Source: Rummeliibacillus suwonensis (GTDB taxonomy: Bacteria; Bacillota; Bacilli; Bacillales_A; Planococcaceae). Taken from it: 64,000 nt of DNA. The stretch is from contig NZ_VCBL01000001.1 in assembly GCF_007896435.1 (NCBI RefSeq), positions 124,001-188,000 of the forward strand, read 5' to 3'. The notes beneath the pieces were generated by a model. That model did not search any database, was not told the origin of the DNA, and saw nothing but the letters and a program-made list of their open reading frames with translations. Made by a program: the position numbers and the translations under genes. The stretch's first letter is position 1. Every line of letters starts with the position of its first letter. This document shows positions 17,983-25,611 of this stretch, piece by piece.

Positions 17983-18627
17983 ATGATTGATTTTGTAAAA
18001 GGTTTGATTGATTTTATTATGCATATTGATGTGCATTTAACAGAGATTGTTTCCCAGTATCATGGTTGGGCATATGGAATTGTGTTTTTAATCATATTTA
18101 TTGAAACCGGCGTTGTCATCATGCCTTTTTTACCAGGTGATTCGCTATTGTTCGCAAGTGGCGCATTAGCTTCTTTAGGTGCATTCAATTTATGGATCTC
18201 AATTATTATATTTTTTGTCGCTGCTGTTATTGGTGATTCCTTAAACTATGAGATAGGGCATAAGATAGGTAAGTCAATTCCTGAAGATAGTTTTTTAGGA
18301 CGAGTAGTCAATAAAGAACGTATGCAAAAGGCGCAAGATTTTTTTAATAAATATGGTGGCAAAACGATTGTTATTGCACGATTTATGCCATTGATCCGGA
18401 CATTTATTCCATTTATAGCTGGCGCAAGTAAAATGCATTATAGATATTTCATCATTTATAATGTCACAGGAGCATTATTATGGGTATTAGTTGGTGTATT
18501 CAGCGGTTATTTCTTTGGCAATATCCCATTTGTAAGAAATAACTTTTCAACCGTTATTTTAGCTATTGTCGTTGTATCGGTTTTACCAGCCATCGTCGGC
18601 ATGCTAAGAGCAAAATTTAAAAAATAG
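17983..18627 (+). CDS. DedA-family membrane protein
   Basis: A 214-residue integral membrane protein of the DedA/VTT family. The N-terminal amphipathic region is followed by helices with the motifs ETGVVIMPFLPGDSLLFASGALA, GDSLNYEIGHKIG and the family signature FMPLIRTFIPFIAGASKM, with a C-terminal helix pair. Members are implicated in lipid scrambling (undecaprenyl phosphate or phospholipid recycling) and membrane homeostasis; the substrate of this one is not known. The ATG at 17983 has only a distant AAGGAAG site. It stands alone, downstream of a repeat-filled gap and upstream of luxS. Confidence 0.92.
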   Translation: MIDFVKGLIDFIMHIDVHLTEIVSQYHGWAYGIVFLIIFIETGVVIMPFLPGDSLLFASGALASLGAFNLWISIIIFFVAAVIGDSLNYEIGHKIGKSIPEDSFLGRVVNKERMQKAQDFFNKYGGKTIVIARFMPLIRTFIPFIAGASKMHYRYFIIYNVTGALLWVLVGVFSGYFFGNIPFVRNNFSTVILAIVVVSVLPAIVGMLRAKFKK

Positions 18628-18699
18628 ATTTGCTAATGATATAAATATTTTCAAAAATGTTAGAATAAATGTATATTAATATAAAAGGAGATTTGCTCA

Positions 18700-19170
18700 A
18701 TGGAAAAATTAAATGTAGAAAGTTTTAATCTTGATCATACAAAAGTTCAAGCGCCTTTTGTCCGTCTTGCAGGTGTTAAAAAAGGGATTAATGGAGACGA
18801 AGTATATAAATACGATATTCGTTTCAAACAACCTAACAAAGAGCATATGAATATGCCAGCATTACATTCGATTGAACACTTAATGGCAGAGAATATTCGT
18901 AATCACACAGATCATGTTGTCGATTTAAGTCCAATGGGATGTCAAACAGGCTTCTATTTATCCCTTATAAACCATACAGATTATGATGAAGTGCTAGATA
19001 TTATTGAAAAAACCTTTAAGGATGTATTGAATGCGACTGAAGTACCTGCTTGTAACGAAGTCCAATGTGGTTGGGCTGCAAGCCATAGTTTAGAAGGAGC
19101 CAAAGAATTAGCAAAAGAAATGCTTGCCAAACGTGATGAATGGAAAACGATTTTTGCAGAAGAAAAATAA
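18700..19170 (+). CDS. luxS: S-ribosylhomocysteine lyase (LuxS)
   Basis: A 156-residue enzyme that splits S-ribosylhomocysteine into homocysteine and DPD, the precursor of autoinducer-2, within the activated methyl cycle. The metal site is visible as HSIEH (two His) and the later Cys in CNEVQCGW. The catalytic Cys lies in [10 protein letters not shown]. Full length for the family. An AAAGGAG site precedes the ATG. It is a single-gene unit closed by its own terminator; no methyl-cycle partner gene is adjacent. Confidence 0.97.
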   Translation: MEKLNVESFNLDHTKVQAPFVRLAGVKKGINGDEVYKYDIRFKQPNKEHMNMPALHSIEHLMAENIRNHTDHVVDLSPMGCQTGFYLSLINHTDYDEVLDIIEKTFKDVLNATEVPACNEVQCGWAASHSLEGAKELAKEMLAKRDEWKTIFAEEK

Positions 19171-19180
19171 TAATGCTTAG

Positions 19181-19219
19181 GGATATTGCTTAGAAATTTA
19201 TCTTGCAGTATCCTTTTTT
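19181..19219 (+). terminator. Terminator of luxS
   Basis: GGATATTGC (19181-19189) pairs with GCAGTATCC (19205-19213), followed by six T residues. Confidence 0.8.
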
Positions 19220-19559
19220 GTTGTAAAGTAAATCTTCCATACGGTGAAGGATCAAGCAATGCCCACTGTCTGGGGGTTTCTCTTATTTGCTTTACGGATC
19301 CCAATAAATCCTTTTTTTGAAAAGGGCATTTGTATTCATACCCAAGCAGACTGTAGCGGAAAACAATGGATTTCTTATATTTTATGGTAAAAATTGGATA
19401 TTAAATATATCCATTATATCAAGAATAAATCTTGGTATTGAACCAAAATGATAAAAGTTCTTTTTTTACTATATAAAATGCTGAAAATGTTAAAATAGTT
19501 CAACAACATCTTCCGAAAATTGTTATAATAATAGTAATAATGTACGAAGGAGAACACAA
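19220..19559. other. AT-rich gap before the EAL-HDOD gene
   Basis: No reading frame with a ribosome site. Near the end TTCAAC (about 19499) and TATAAT (about 19523) suggest the downstream promoter, with a long spacer of about 19 bases. Confidence 0.4.
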
Positions 19560-20795
19560 ATGGAGATCTTTATAGGGAGACAACCAATCTTTAATACTAA
19601 AGAACAAGTCTATTCATATGAATTATTATATAGAAACGGTATTGAAAGTAATCAATTTCCAGAAATTGATTCAGATTTGGCTACAGTTGATGTGATTGTC
19701 AATTCTTACTTTTCTATTGGGTTTGAAGAATTGACGAATGGCAAACCTTGTTTTATCAATTTTACTGAAAATTTATTGATGAGTGATATTATTGATCAAC
19801 TAAATCCAACACAAGTCGTCATTGAAATTCTCGAAGATATTCCAATTACTGAAGCATTGATACGACGTGTAAAAGAACTTAAAGTGAAAGGATTTCGATT
19901 TGCTCTAGACGATTTTATTATGCAAGATGACTATTATCATATTTATGATGATTTATTTCCTTATATAGATATTATTAAAGTCGATTTCTTTATTTCTACA
20001 GATGAAGAGAGAAAGAAAATTGAAGACCGTGTCAAACATTCATTTCCTCATATTATTTTACTTGCAGAAAAAGTTGAAACAAGGGAACAATATCAAGAGG
20101 CCATTCAGAAAGGGTATACCTTATTCCAAGGCTATTTCTTTATGAAGCCACAAATCATTCGAGGTAGTGACATTTCTTCTAATCTATTACAATATTATCG
20201 TGTGATTGCATTATTACGTGCGGAAGAACCTGATATCGATCATATTGCTGAGGGAATCGAGCATGACGTTGCTTTATCATACAAACTTATGCAATTGATC
20301 AATTCTTCATCAAAACGTTCAAAGTCAAAAATTCGTTCAATTAAGCAAGCAATACTCCATTTGGGATTAGAGGATTTGAAAAGATGGATTTACATACTGA
20401 CATATCGTGAATCACAAAAATGTAAGCCGGCTGGTACGTTCAATGAGCTTGTGAAAATTTCATTGAGCAGAGCTAAAATGTGTGAATTGCTGGCAAAATA
20501 CAATAGAAAAAGAAATACTTCCGAATACTTTTTAGTAGGTATGTTTTCATTGATCGATGCGTTATTACAAAGACCAATCAACAGTATTTTGATACAATTG
20601 CCGTTATCGGAAGAAGTAGCGGAAACCATATTAGGCAATGAAACAATCATGCAACCCTATCTACAATTGGCCATCGCTTTAGAACGAATGGATTTTGAAA
20701 AAGTCAATGATATTGCACATGAATTACAAATAAATATAGATGATGTTTTTGAAATATTTAAAGCTGCAAACAAATGGTCTGATGGTATTTCATAG
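19560..20795 (+). CDS. yuxH: EAL-HDOD domain signalling protein (YuxH-like)
   Basis: A 411-residue cytoplasmic protein with an EAL-type domain (about 1-205) and an HDOD domain (about 206-400). The usual EAL motif is replaced by YELLYR, and only some acidic residues remain (IEILEDIP, FALDDF, IKVDFF), so it may bind cyclic di-GMP rather than cleave it. This is typical of YuxH-type proteins. GRQPIF near the start is the standard N-terminus of this class. Start at ATG 19560 behind CGAAGGAG. Its role in motility or surface behaviour is unproven. Confidence 0.9.
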   Translation: MEIFIGRQPIFNTKEQVYSYELLYRNGIESNQFPEIDSDLATVDVIVNSYFSIGFEELTNGKPCFINFTENLLMSDIIDQLNPTQVVIEILEDIPITEALIRRVKELKVKGFRFALDDFIMQDDYYHIYDDLFPYIDIIKVDFFISTDEERKKIEDRVKHSFPHIILLAEKVETREQYQEAIQKGYTLFQGYFFMKPQIIRGSDISSNLLQYYRVIALLRAEEPDIDHIAEGIEHDVALSYKLMQLINSSSKRSKSKIRSIKQAILHLGLEDLKRWIYILTYRESQKCKPAGTFNELVKISLSRAKMCELLAKYNRKRNTSEYFLVGMFSLIDALLQRPINSILIQLPLSEEVAETILGNETIMQPYLQLAIALERMDFEKVNDIAHELQINIDDVFEIFKAANKWSDGIS

Positions 20796-20859
20796 TTAGT
20801 GTAAAACAGTCACAAATATTCTATTTTCTTGCGGTTTAATTTGTTATCGAATTTGTTAT

Positions 20860-20874
20860 ACTTACTATGTAAGT
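20860..20874. promoter_or_regulatory. Palindrome upstream of cccB
   Basis: ACTTAC-TAT-GTAAGT is a perfect dyad 30 bases before the cccB start and beside a TTATAC -10-like sequence. It may be an operator; the regulator is unknown. Confidence 0.35.
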
Positions 20875-20903
20875 TGTTACAAATTTTTATAGGAGGGTCT
20901 ACC

Positions 20904-21302
20904 ATGAAAAAAGCTCTACTTGCAATGTTATTCGGTTCTGCTTTAGTATTAGCAGCCTGCGGAGGTAATGATAATGATAACGCAGCAGATAATAACGACA
21001 CAAAAACTGAAACAACCGATAACACAACAACAAATGACACAGCAACGGAAGAAAAAACAAATGAAACAGCGACAGCTGACGGTGAATCAATTGCAAAACA
21101 AAAATGTATTTCATGTCATGGCAATGATTTAACTGGTGCTATGGGACCGGATCTAACAAAAATCGGTTCTAAATTATCAGAAGATCAAATCAAAGATGTT
21201 TTAAACAAAGGTAAAGGGCAAATGCCTGCAAAACCAAGCAATGGATTACAAAGTGATGACGAAGTAAATGCCGTTGCAAAATGGCTTTCTGAACAAAAAT
21301 AA
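20904..21302 (+). CDS. cccB: Cytochrome c551-type lipoprotein
   Basis: A 132-residue membrane-anchored electron carrier. The signal peptide ends in the lipobox LAAC, giving a lipidated Cys. A disordered Asn/Asp/Thr-rich linker follows, then a small class I cytochrome c domain with the haem-binding motif CISCH and the axial Met in GQMPAKP. It should shuttle electrons on the outer face of the membrane to a terminal oxidase. The start at 20904 is fixed by AGGAGGG; an in-frame ATG 75 bases upstream would spoil the signal peptide. It is a single-gene unit closed by a terminator. Confidence 0.93.
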   Translation: MKKALLAMLFGSALVLAACGGNDNDNAADNNDTKTETTDNTTTNDTATEEKTNETATADGESIAKQKCISCHGNDLTGAMGPDLTKIGSKLSEDQIKDVLNKGKGQMPAKPSNGLQSDDEVNAVAKWLSEQK

Positions 21303-21309
21303 TATTTTA

Positions 21310-21344
21310 AAACTAGCTTTCATGAGGGGAAAGCTAGTTTTTTC
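21310..21344 (+). terminator. Terminator of cccB
   Basis: AAACTAGCTTTC pairs perfectly with GAAAGCTAGTTT around a 7-base loop, followed by T residues. Confidence 0.88.
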
Positions 21345-21359
21345 ATTGGATCAAATCAT

Positions 21360-21395
21360 AACAGGCCGAGTAAGGAAAGTCTTACTCGGCTTGTT
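21360..21395. repeat. Strong 15-bp stem-loop without a T-tract
   Basis: AACAGGCCGAGTAAG pairs with CTTACTCGGCTTGTT (one wobble) around GAAAGT. It follows the cccB terminator by 16 bases but lacks a T-run, so it is not an obvious terminator. Confidence 0.7.
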
Positions 21396-21480
21396 GAATC
21401 TTATTGAAAGAAAATGTTTACATAGTAAGTTAACCGACTGTGTTCCATACTTAAATTTATGCTAAAATATGTTCATATGT

Positions 21481-21699
21481 TTTATCCCGCGTTAACGGGC
21501 AGTAAGACCCCCATCTCAAGGTTTAGAGAGAAACGAGAAAGATAGGTGGGGGATCAACTGCCCGTAAAAGCCCGATTGGTTTGGGCCAACAAGATGTTGG
21601 TCCCTCAGGTGTTGCCACAGGACGTGGCGCTTTTAACCTGAGTTCTTCTATTTCAGTGGAGGATGAAGAAAACCCCCACGGATGGAAGCTTCACTTTAT
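21481..21699 (+). mobile_element. Full-length TTTAT-flanked hairpin element (type copy)
   Basis: A 219-bp element between two TTTAT pentamers. Left end: CCCG-CGTTAA-CGGG hairpin. ACGGGCAGT pairs with the later ACTGCCCGT, enclosing a CCCCCA/TGGGGG stem. Then a TGCCAC/GTGGCG hairpin, a G-rich/C-rich hairpin around GATGAAG, and a small GAAGCTTC dyad before TTTAT. There is no reading frame. Architecture suggests a protein-less IS200/IS605 derivative with an RNA-like right half. It lies upstream of hprK. Confidence 0.75.
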
Positions 21700-21744
21700 C
21701 TTAGTTCAGTAGAAAAGCTCAATTGCTGTAAATAACAACCCGTT

Positions 21745-21783
21745 CAACTTATACGGTGTGGGATAAAAAAATCCCAGAAGTTG
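21745..21783 (+). promoter_or_regulatory. Two-part stem-loop upstream of hprK
   Basis: An inner perfect stem TGGGAT-A6-ATCCCA (21759-21776) lies inside an outer stem CAACTT / AAGTTG. It is 37 bases before hprK. The inner motif resembles half of the CggR operator at 58771-58806; it lacks a terminator-like T-run. Confidence 0.5.
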
Positions 21784-21820
21784 AGTATTATTTTATGTTT
21801 ATTGGAAAGGTGGTATGATG

Positions 21821-22756
21821 ATGCCTTTGGATCAGGTTTGTACGAAAGATGTAATGGAAGTATTGAATCTGAAGCTAATAAGTGGTGAGGAAGGAATCGG
21901 ACGGCATATTTTAACGAGTGATATTTCACGTCCGGGGCTTGAGATGGCAGGCTACTTTACACATTATCCTGCAAAACGGGTACAACTTTTAGGAAAAACG
22001 GAACTATCATTTTTTGAAATGTTATCAAGAGAAGTACAATTCGATCGGATGAATAAGCTTTGTTCTCAAGAAACCCCAGCTATCATCATCTCACATGATA
22101 TGGAAGTTCCAGAGGCTTTAATAGTAGCTTCCGAAGAACATCATGTACCTGTATTGACAACAAAATTGACAACTACTCGATTTTCAAGTTTATTGACAAA
22201 TTATTTAGAGAGTCGCTTAGCGCCAACAACGGCAGTGCATGGCGTATTGATGGATATATACGGAATTGGTGTTTTAATCACCGGGAAAAGTGGAGTGGGA
22301 AAAAGCGAAACTGCACTAGAACTTGTCAAAAAGGGACATCGTTTAGTGGCAGATGACTGCGTTGAAATTCGTCAAGAGGGTGAAAGTACGCTGGTCGGTA
22401 ATGCACCACCTTTGATCGATCATTTACTTGAAATTAGAGGAATTGGCATTATTGATATTATGACATTGTTTGGTGCGAGCGCCGTGCGGAAACATAAACG
22501 AATTTCACTAGTCATCGATCTAGAAACATGGGATTCAGAAAAAACATACGACCGTTTAGGGTTGGACTCAGAAACCATGAAAATCATCGATACAGAGCTA
22601 CCAAAGTTGACAGTTCCCGTAAGACCAGGTCGAAATCTATCGGTTATTATAGAGGTGGCTGCTATGAATCATCGTTTAAAGAATTTAGGCGTAAATGCTG
22701 CAGAAGAGTTTTCACGCAGATTGGATAGCGTCATTGAAGGAAATGACGAATTCTAG
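21821..22756 (+). CDS. hprK: HPr kinase/phosphorylase
   Basis: A 311-residue bifunctional enzyme that phosphorylates Ser46 of HPr and Crh with ATP or PPi, and removes the phosphate by phosphorolysis. It is the metabolic sensor for CcpA-dependent catabolite repression. The P-loop GKSGVGKS starts at residue 155; the HprK signature around [16 protein letters not shown] and the C-terminal VPVRPGRN are present. Of three consecutive ATGs I prefer the last (21821), 7 bases after AAAGGTGG. lgt follows after 39 bases, as in other Bacillales. Its substrate Crh is encoded at 38746. Confidence 0.96.
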   Translation: MPLDQVCTKDVMEVLNLKLISGEEGIGRHILTSDISRPGLEMAGYFTHYPAKRVQLLGKTELSFFEMLSREVQFDRMNKLCSQETPAIIISHDMEVPEALIVASEEHHVPVLTTKLTTTRFSSLLTNYLESRLAPTTAVHGVLMDIYGIGVLITGKSGVGKSETALELVKKGHRLVADDCVEIRQEGESTLVGNAPPLIDHLLEIRGIGIIDIMTLFGASAVRKHKRISLVIDLETWDSEKTYDRLGLDSETMKIIDTELPKLTVPVRPGRNLSVIIEVAAMNHRLKNLGVNAAEEFSRRLDSVIEGNDEF

Positions 22757-22795
22757 ATGAAAACAGTTATAGCGTAGAGGCGAAAGGAGATTATT

Positions 22796-23605
22796 ATGGA
22801 TTCAATTTTAATGGCAATTAATCCAGTAGCATTTACACTTGGCCCCATATCAGTCCGTTGGTATGGAATCATCATTGCTTGTGGAATTATCATTGCTTAT
22901 TTTGTAGGGCAAAGAGAAATGATTAAAAGAGGTTTCAATGAAGAGATTTTAACGGATTTATTGATTTGGGCAGTGCCTATTTCTATTATTTGTGCCCGAA
23001 TTTATTATGTAACCTTTGAATGGCCATATTATGCAGCACATCCCGATGAAATCATTCAGATTTGGCATGGGGGCATTGCTATACATGGTGCACTTATTGG
23101 TGCCTTTGTGACAGCGATTATTTTCACCCACAAAAGAGGGATTAGTTTTTGGAAAATAGCGGATATATTAGCGCCGTCACTTATTATAGGTCAAATTATA
23201 GGTCGTTGGGGCAATTTTATGAACCAAGAGGCATATGGAGGTGTAGTAGAGCGTTCGTTTTTAGAAAATCTACATTTACCGAATTGGTTGATTGAACAAA
23301 TGAATGTCAATGGATTCTATCATCATCCAACATTTTTATATGAATCTGTTTGGAACCTAATTGGATTGATCATTTTATTGGTGCTTCGAAAGGTAAACCC
23401 ACGACGAGGGGAAATTTTCTTAACCTACATTATATGGTATTCATTTGGCCGTTTCTTTGTTGAAAGGATGAGAACGGATAGTTTACTAATTGGTGATTTA
23501 CGTATGGCACAGATTGTGTCACTAGTGGGCCTTGTGCTAGGTGTTATTATCCTAATCTACCGTCGATTAAATATTAAACCACCTGTTCAATATAAGGATC
23601 AATAG
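22796..23605 (+). CDS. lgt: Prolipoprotein diacylglyceryl transferase
   Basis: A 269-residue membrane enzyme with about seven helices that transfers diacylglyceryl from phosphatidylglycerol to the lipobox Cys of prolipoproteins. The Lgt signature GRWGNFMNQEAYG and the HGGIAIHGALIGA motif carry the catalytic residues. GAAAGGAG precedes the ATG. It forms an operon with hprK. Likely clients in this window include the cytochrome c551, the YtkA-like protein and the GerC-type protein. Confidence 0.96.
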   Translation: MDSILMAINPVAFTLGPISVRWYGIIIACGIIIAYFVGQREMIKRGFNEEILTDLLIWAVPISIICARIYYVTFEWPYYAAHPDEIIQIWHGGIAIHGALIGAFVTAIIFTHKRGISFWKIADILAPSLIIGQIIGRWGNFMNQEAYGGVVERSFLENLHLPNWLIEQMNVNGFYHHPTFLYESVWNLIGLIILLVLRKVNPRRGEIFLTYIIWYSFGRFFVERMRTDSLLIGDLRMAQIVSLVGLVLGVIILIYRRLNIKPPVQYKDQ

Positions 23606-23829
23606 AAAGATCAATGCGCTTGCGTGTTTCCGTGTCTTTAATGGGGCATTTTGAAACAATAGGATAAAGTAGCATTCATATTTAAGTCAGCTATAAATTT
23701 GTAGTATATCGCCGACATTGCTTTGGATAATAGATTTAAATTTTCCATAAACGAATCAATTTCATAAATACCTTTTGAGTTTAAAAATATAAATACTTTT
23801 TTCTATATACTAATATTATGTTCTGCTAC

Positions 23830-24048
23830 AGACGGACGCTTTCCGCGGGCTTGGCTTTAGTCTCCTCGGGTCGATACGATGTTGACCCCGAAGCCGTTGC
23901 CACAGGACGTGGCGAACTTAGGCTTTGTCCCTTAAAACGTTCCTGCGGGGCCTTCAGCTCAAGCTTTTCCCGCAGGACTTTGAATAAGCCTCCTTGAACT
24001 CACACCGCACGATGGAAATGCGCATGCATTTTCGAGGAGTCGCCGTCT
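23830..24048 (+). repeat. GC-rich dispersed repeat, full copy
   Basis: A 219-bp GC-rich island with inverted ends (AGACGG at 23830 and CCGTCT at 24043-24048), internal CTTTCCGCGGGC and TTTTCCCGCAGGA blocks, and the TTGCCACAGGACGTGGCG hairpin. An inverted truncated copy lies at 17655-17778. It has no reading frame and resembles repeats common in bacilli. Confidence 0.75.
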
Positions 24049-24461
24049 TCCGCTTCACAATTGCTTAAAATGGGATATAATAAAAACTTTTTATAGAATG
24101 TATGTTTTTCTTTTAAACTTTGTATTATGAAATTGATTCAATTAGGTAGGGAATTTAAGTTTCCATAGTGATGCGGCTATTCCTTTAATAGTAGGAAATT
24201 ATTAATGCTATTTCAGATTTTAATTAGAGTTTGTAATGATAGTGCTGGTTATTTTTTATGAAAGAAAGATGATAAAGTGAAGAATCACACAGTGTGAGTT
24301 TTCTTCATCTCTCAACATGATAGTTGAATCCATCAGGTTCAAAGAGAGTGATTCCAATTTAATGGACATATACTCATACCTGAATTTCCCGGGAAATTCA
24401 CAAAAGCCGACATGATTCCATCTACAGTTTTGGATTGAATCAAATCATTTTCGACAAGTGA

Positions 24462-24593
24462 TTCTTCAAGAATCAAGAGGTAGATTCATTTATATATATA
24501 AATCCAAATTTCCAACAGCATGGCGAATATGAAATCGTATGGCCGCTTATCAAAGATGAAGAGCTTGCTCGAAGTTATCATAAGTATGGATAG
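24462..24593 (+). pseudogene. Decayed C-terminal coding remnant
   Basis: A 43-codon open stretch with no start codon or ribosome site. Its translation looks like a real protein tail (FIYINPNF, then QQHGEYEIVWPLIKDEELAR and SYHKYG before the stop). The upstream part is broken by stops. I do not recognise the family. It may be what is left of a gene once present between lgt and yvoF. Confidence 0.4.
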
Positions 24594-24656
24594 AGTGAAA
24601 TGTGTCAAATCTATTTTAGAGCCTATATATTAGAATGAACAAAGTATATAGAAAAA

Positions 24657-24805
24657 CACATGTGTTGATTTTACAAAAATTAGGAATACTCGTTTGGCGT
24701 AATTTTTGAAAAACCCTGTATTTTTAGGATTATTTATATAGATCTTCGCTGCAATTAACGAATTCCTCTATTTTTATGGATTAAATTGGATAATCAACAC
24801 GCCTG
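24657..24805. mobile_element. MITE copy 2, 9-bp target duplication
   Basis: A 149-bp element, inverse in orientation to copy 1. The right end TAATCAACACGCCTG (24791-24805) is exact; the left end (from 24657, GTGTTGATT core) has diverged. It is flanked by a perfect duplication ATAGAAAAA (24648-24656 and 24806-24814). It lacks the GC-rich insert of copy 1. Confidence 0.85.
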
Positions 24806-24975
24806 ATAGAAAAAAGTTTTTTATCGTGGTGATAGTTTACATGGAATTTTTAGGAAGAAGAATGCGTGTGTGAGAATAAACGGTATATTTTACTTGTTGA
24901 GAGAAAGAACTTTTAATGCAGCTAAATTGGATCAATACTTATATGTCGATCTGAAAAATCGTAGAGGAGCATGCT

Positions 24976-25500
24976 ATGCGTAGAACGGAAAGATACCCTG
25001 TAAGAGGTTCAACATCACTTTGGCAAATTTATAAAACGGTTTCCTTTTGGAAAGTCGTGAAATGTTTCATCATTATTGAAACGGCTCGTTATACGCCATT
25101 TCTTGCAGTTAAAAATTGGCTTTATCGTACATTTTTAAAAATGGAGATTGGTGAAAAAACATCGTTTGCATTAAAGGTAACACCAGATACAATGTTTCCA
25201 GAACGCATTAAAGTGGGAAAAGATACGATCATTGGTTTTAATACAACGATTCTTGCGCATGAATATTTAGTGGATGAGTATAGGCTAGGAGATGTTGTGA
25301 TCGGTGATCGGGTTATGATTGGTGCCAACTCGACTATTTTGCCCGGTGTAGTGATTGGAGATGATGCCATTATTTCGGCAATGACATTAGTGAACAAGGA
25401 TGTCCCTGCTGGTGCATTTGCTGGCGGCAATCCTATGAGGATCATTTATACAAAGGAAGAAATAGCCGAAAAAGAATCAGTTAATTCTAAAAAATCATAA
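24976..25500 (+). CDS. yvoF: Hexapeptide-repeat acyltransferase (YvoF-like)
   Basis: A 174-residue cytoplasmic transferase of the left-handed beta-helix family. The hexapeptide pattern runs from about residue 65 to 160 (IKVGKDTIIGFN, VVIGDRVMIGANSTILPGVVIGDDAIISAMTLV), and the C-terminal AGNP-like motif is GGNPMRI, typical of O-acetyltransferases. An amphipathic N-terminal region precedes it. The acceptor is unknown; a cell-wall or surface polysaccharide substrate is a guess. GAGGAG lies just before the start. It precedes hisZ as in Bacillus subtilis, but a separate promoter separates it from the his operon. Confidence 0.88.
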   Translation: MRRTERYPVRGSTSLWQIYKTVSFWKVVKCFIIIETARYTPFLAVKNWLYRTFLKMEIGEKTSFALKVTPDTMFPERIKVGKDTIIGFNTTILAHEYLVDEYRLGDVVIGDRVMIGANSTILPGVVIGDDAIISAMTLVNKDVPAGAFAGGNPMRIIYTKEEIAEKESVNSKKS

Positions 25501-25526
25501 CATATACACATATTTTCTTAGAACAC

Positions 25527-25555
25527 TTGACTTCATGTTTCTCTTATTATAGAAT
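25527..25555 (+). promoter_or_regulatory. Histidine operon promoter
   Basis: TTGACT (25527-25532), 17 bases, TAGAAT (25550-25555). A dyad ATACTTT (25554-25560) / AAAGTAT (25585-25591) straddles the start region and could be an operator or leader hairpin. I see no T-box features. Confidence 0.6.
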
Positions 25556-25611
25556 ACTTTCATACATCATCACTCTAGCACGTTAAAGTATATAGATTAG
25601 GAAGTGTAATA

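Larger units (their letters stand above)
23606..24975. other. 1.37-kb non-coding gap between lgt and yvoF
   Basis: It contains a GC-rich repeat (23830-24048), a decayed coding remnant (24462-24593) and a MITE (24657-24805). In Bacillus subtilis this interval holds yvoD and ppaX, as I recall; neither is recognisable here. The rest is AT-rich with no supported gene. Confidence 0.75.

Noticed and set aside
18628..18699. SAM or other riboswitch upstream of luxS
   Set aside because: The 72-base gap is AT-rich, lacks any conserved riboswitch core and has no terminator.
25501..25611. T-box or his-specific attenuator in the hisZ leader
   Set aside because: The leader is only about 55 bases and lacks T-box motifs or a terminator; only a short dyad is visible.
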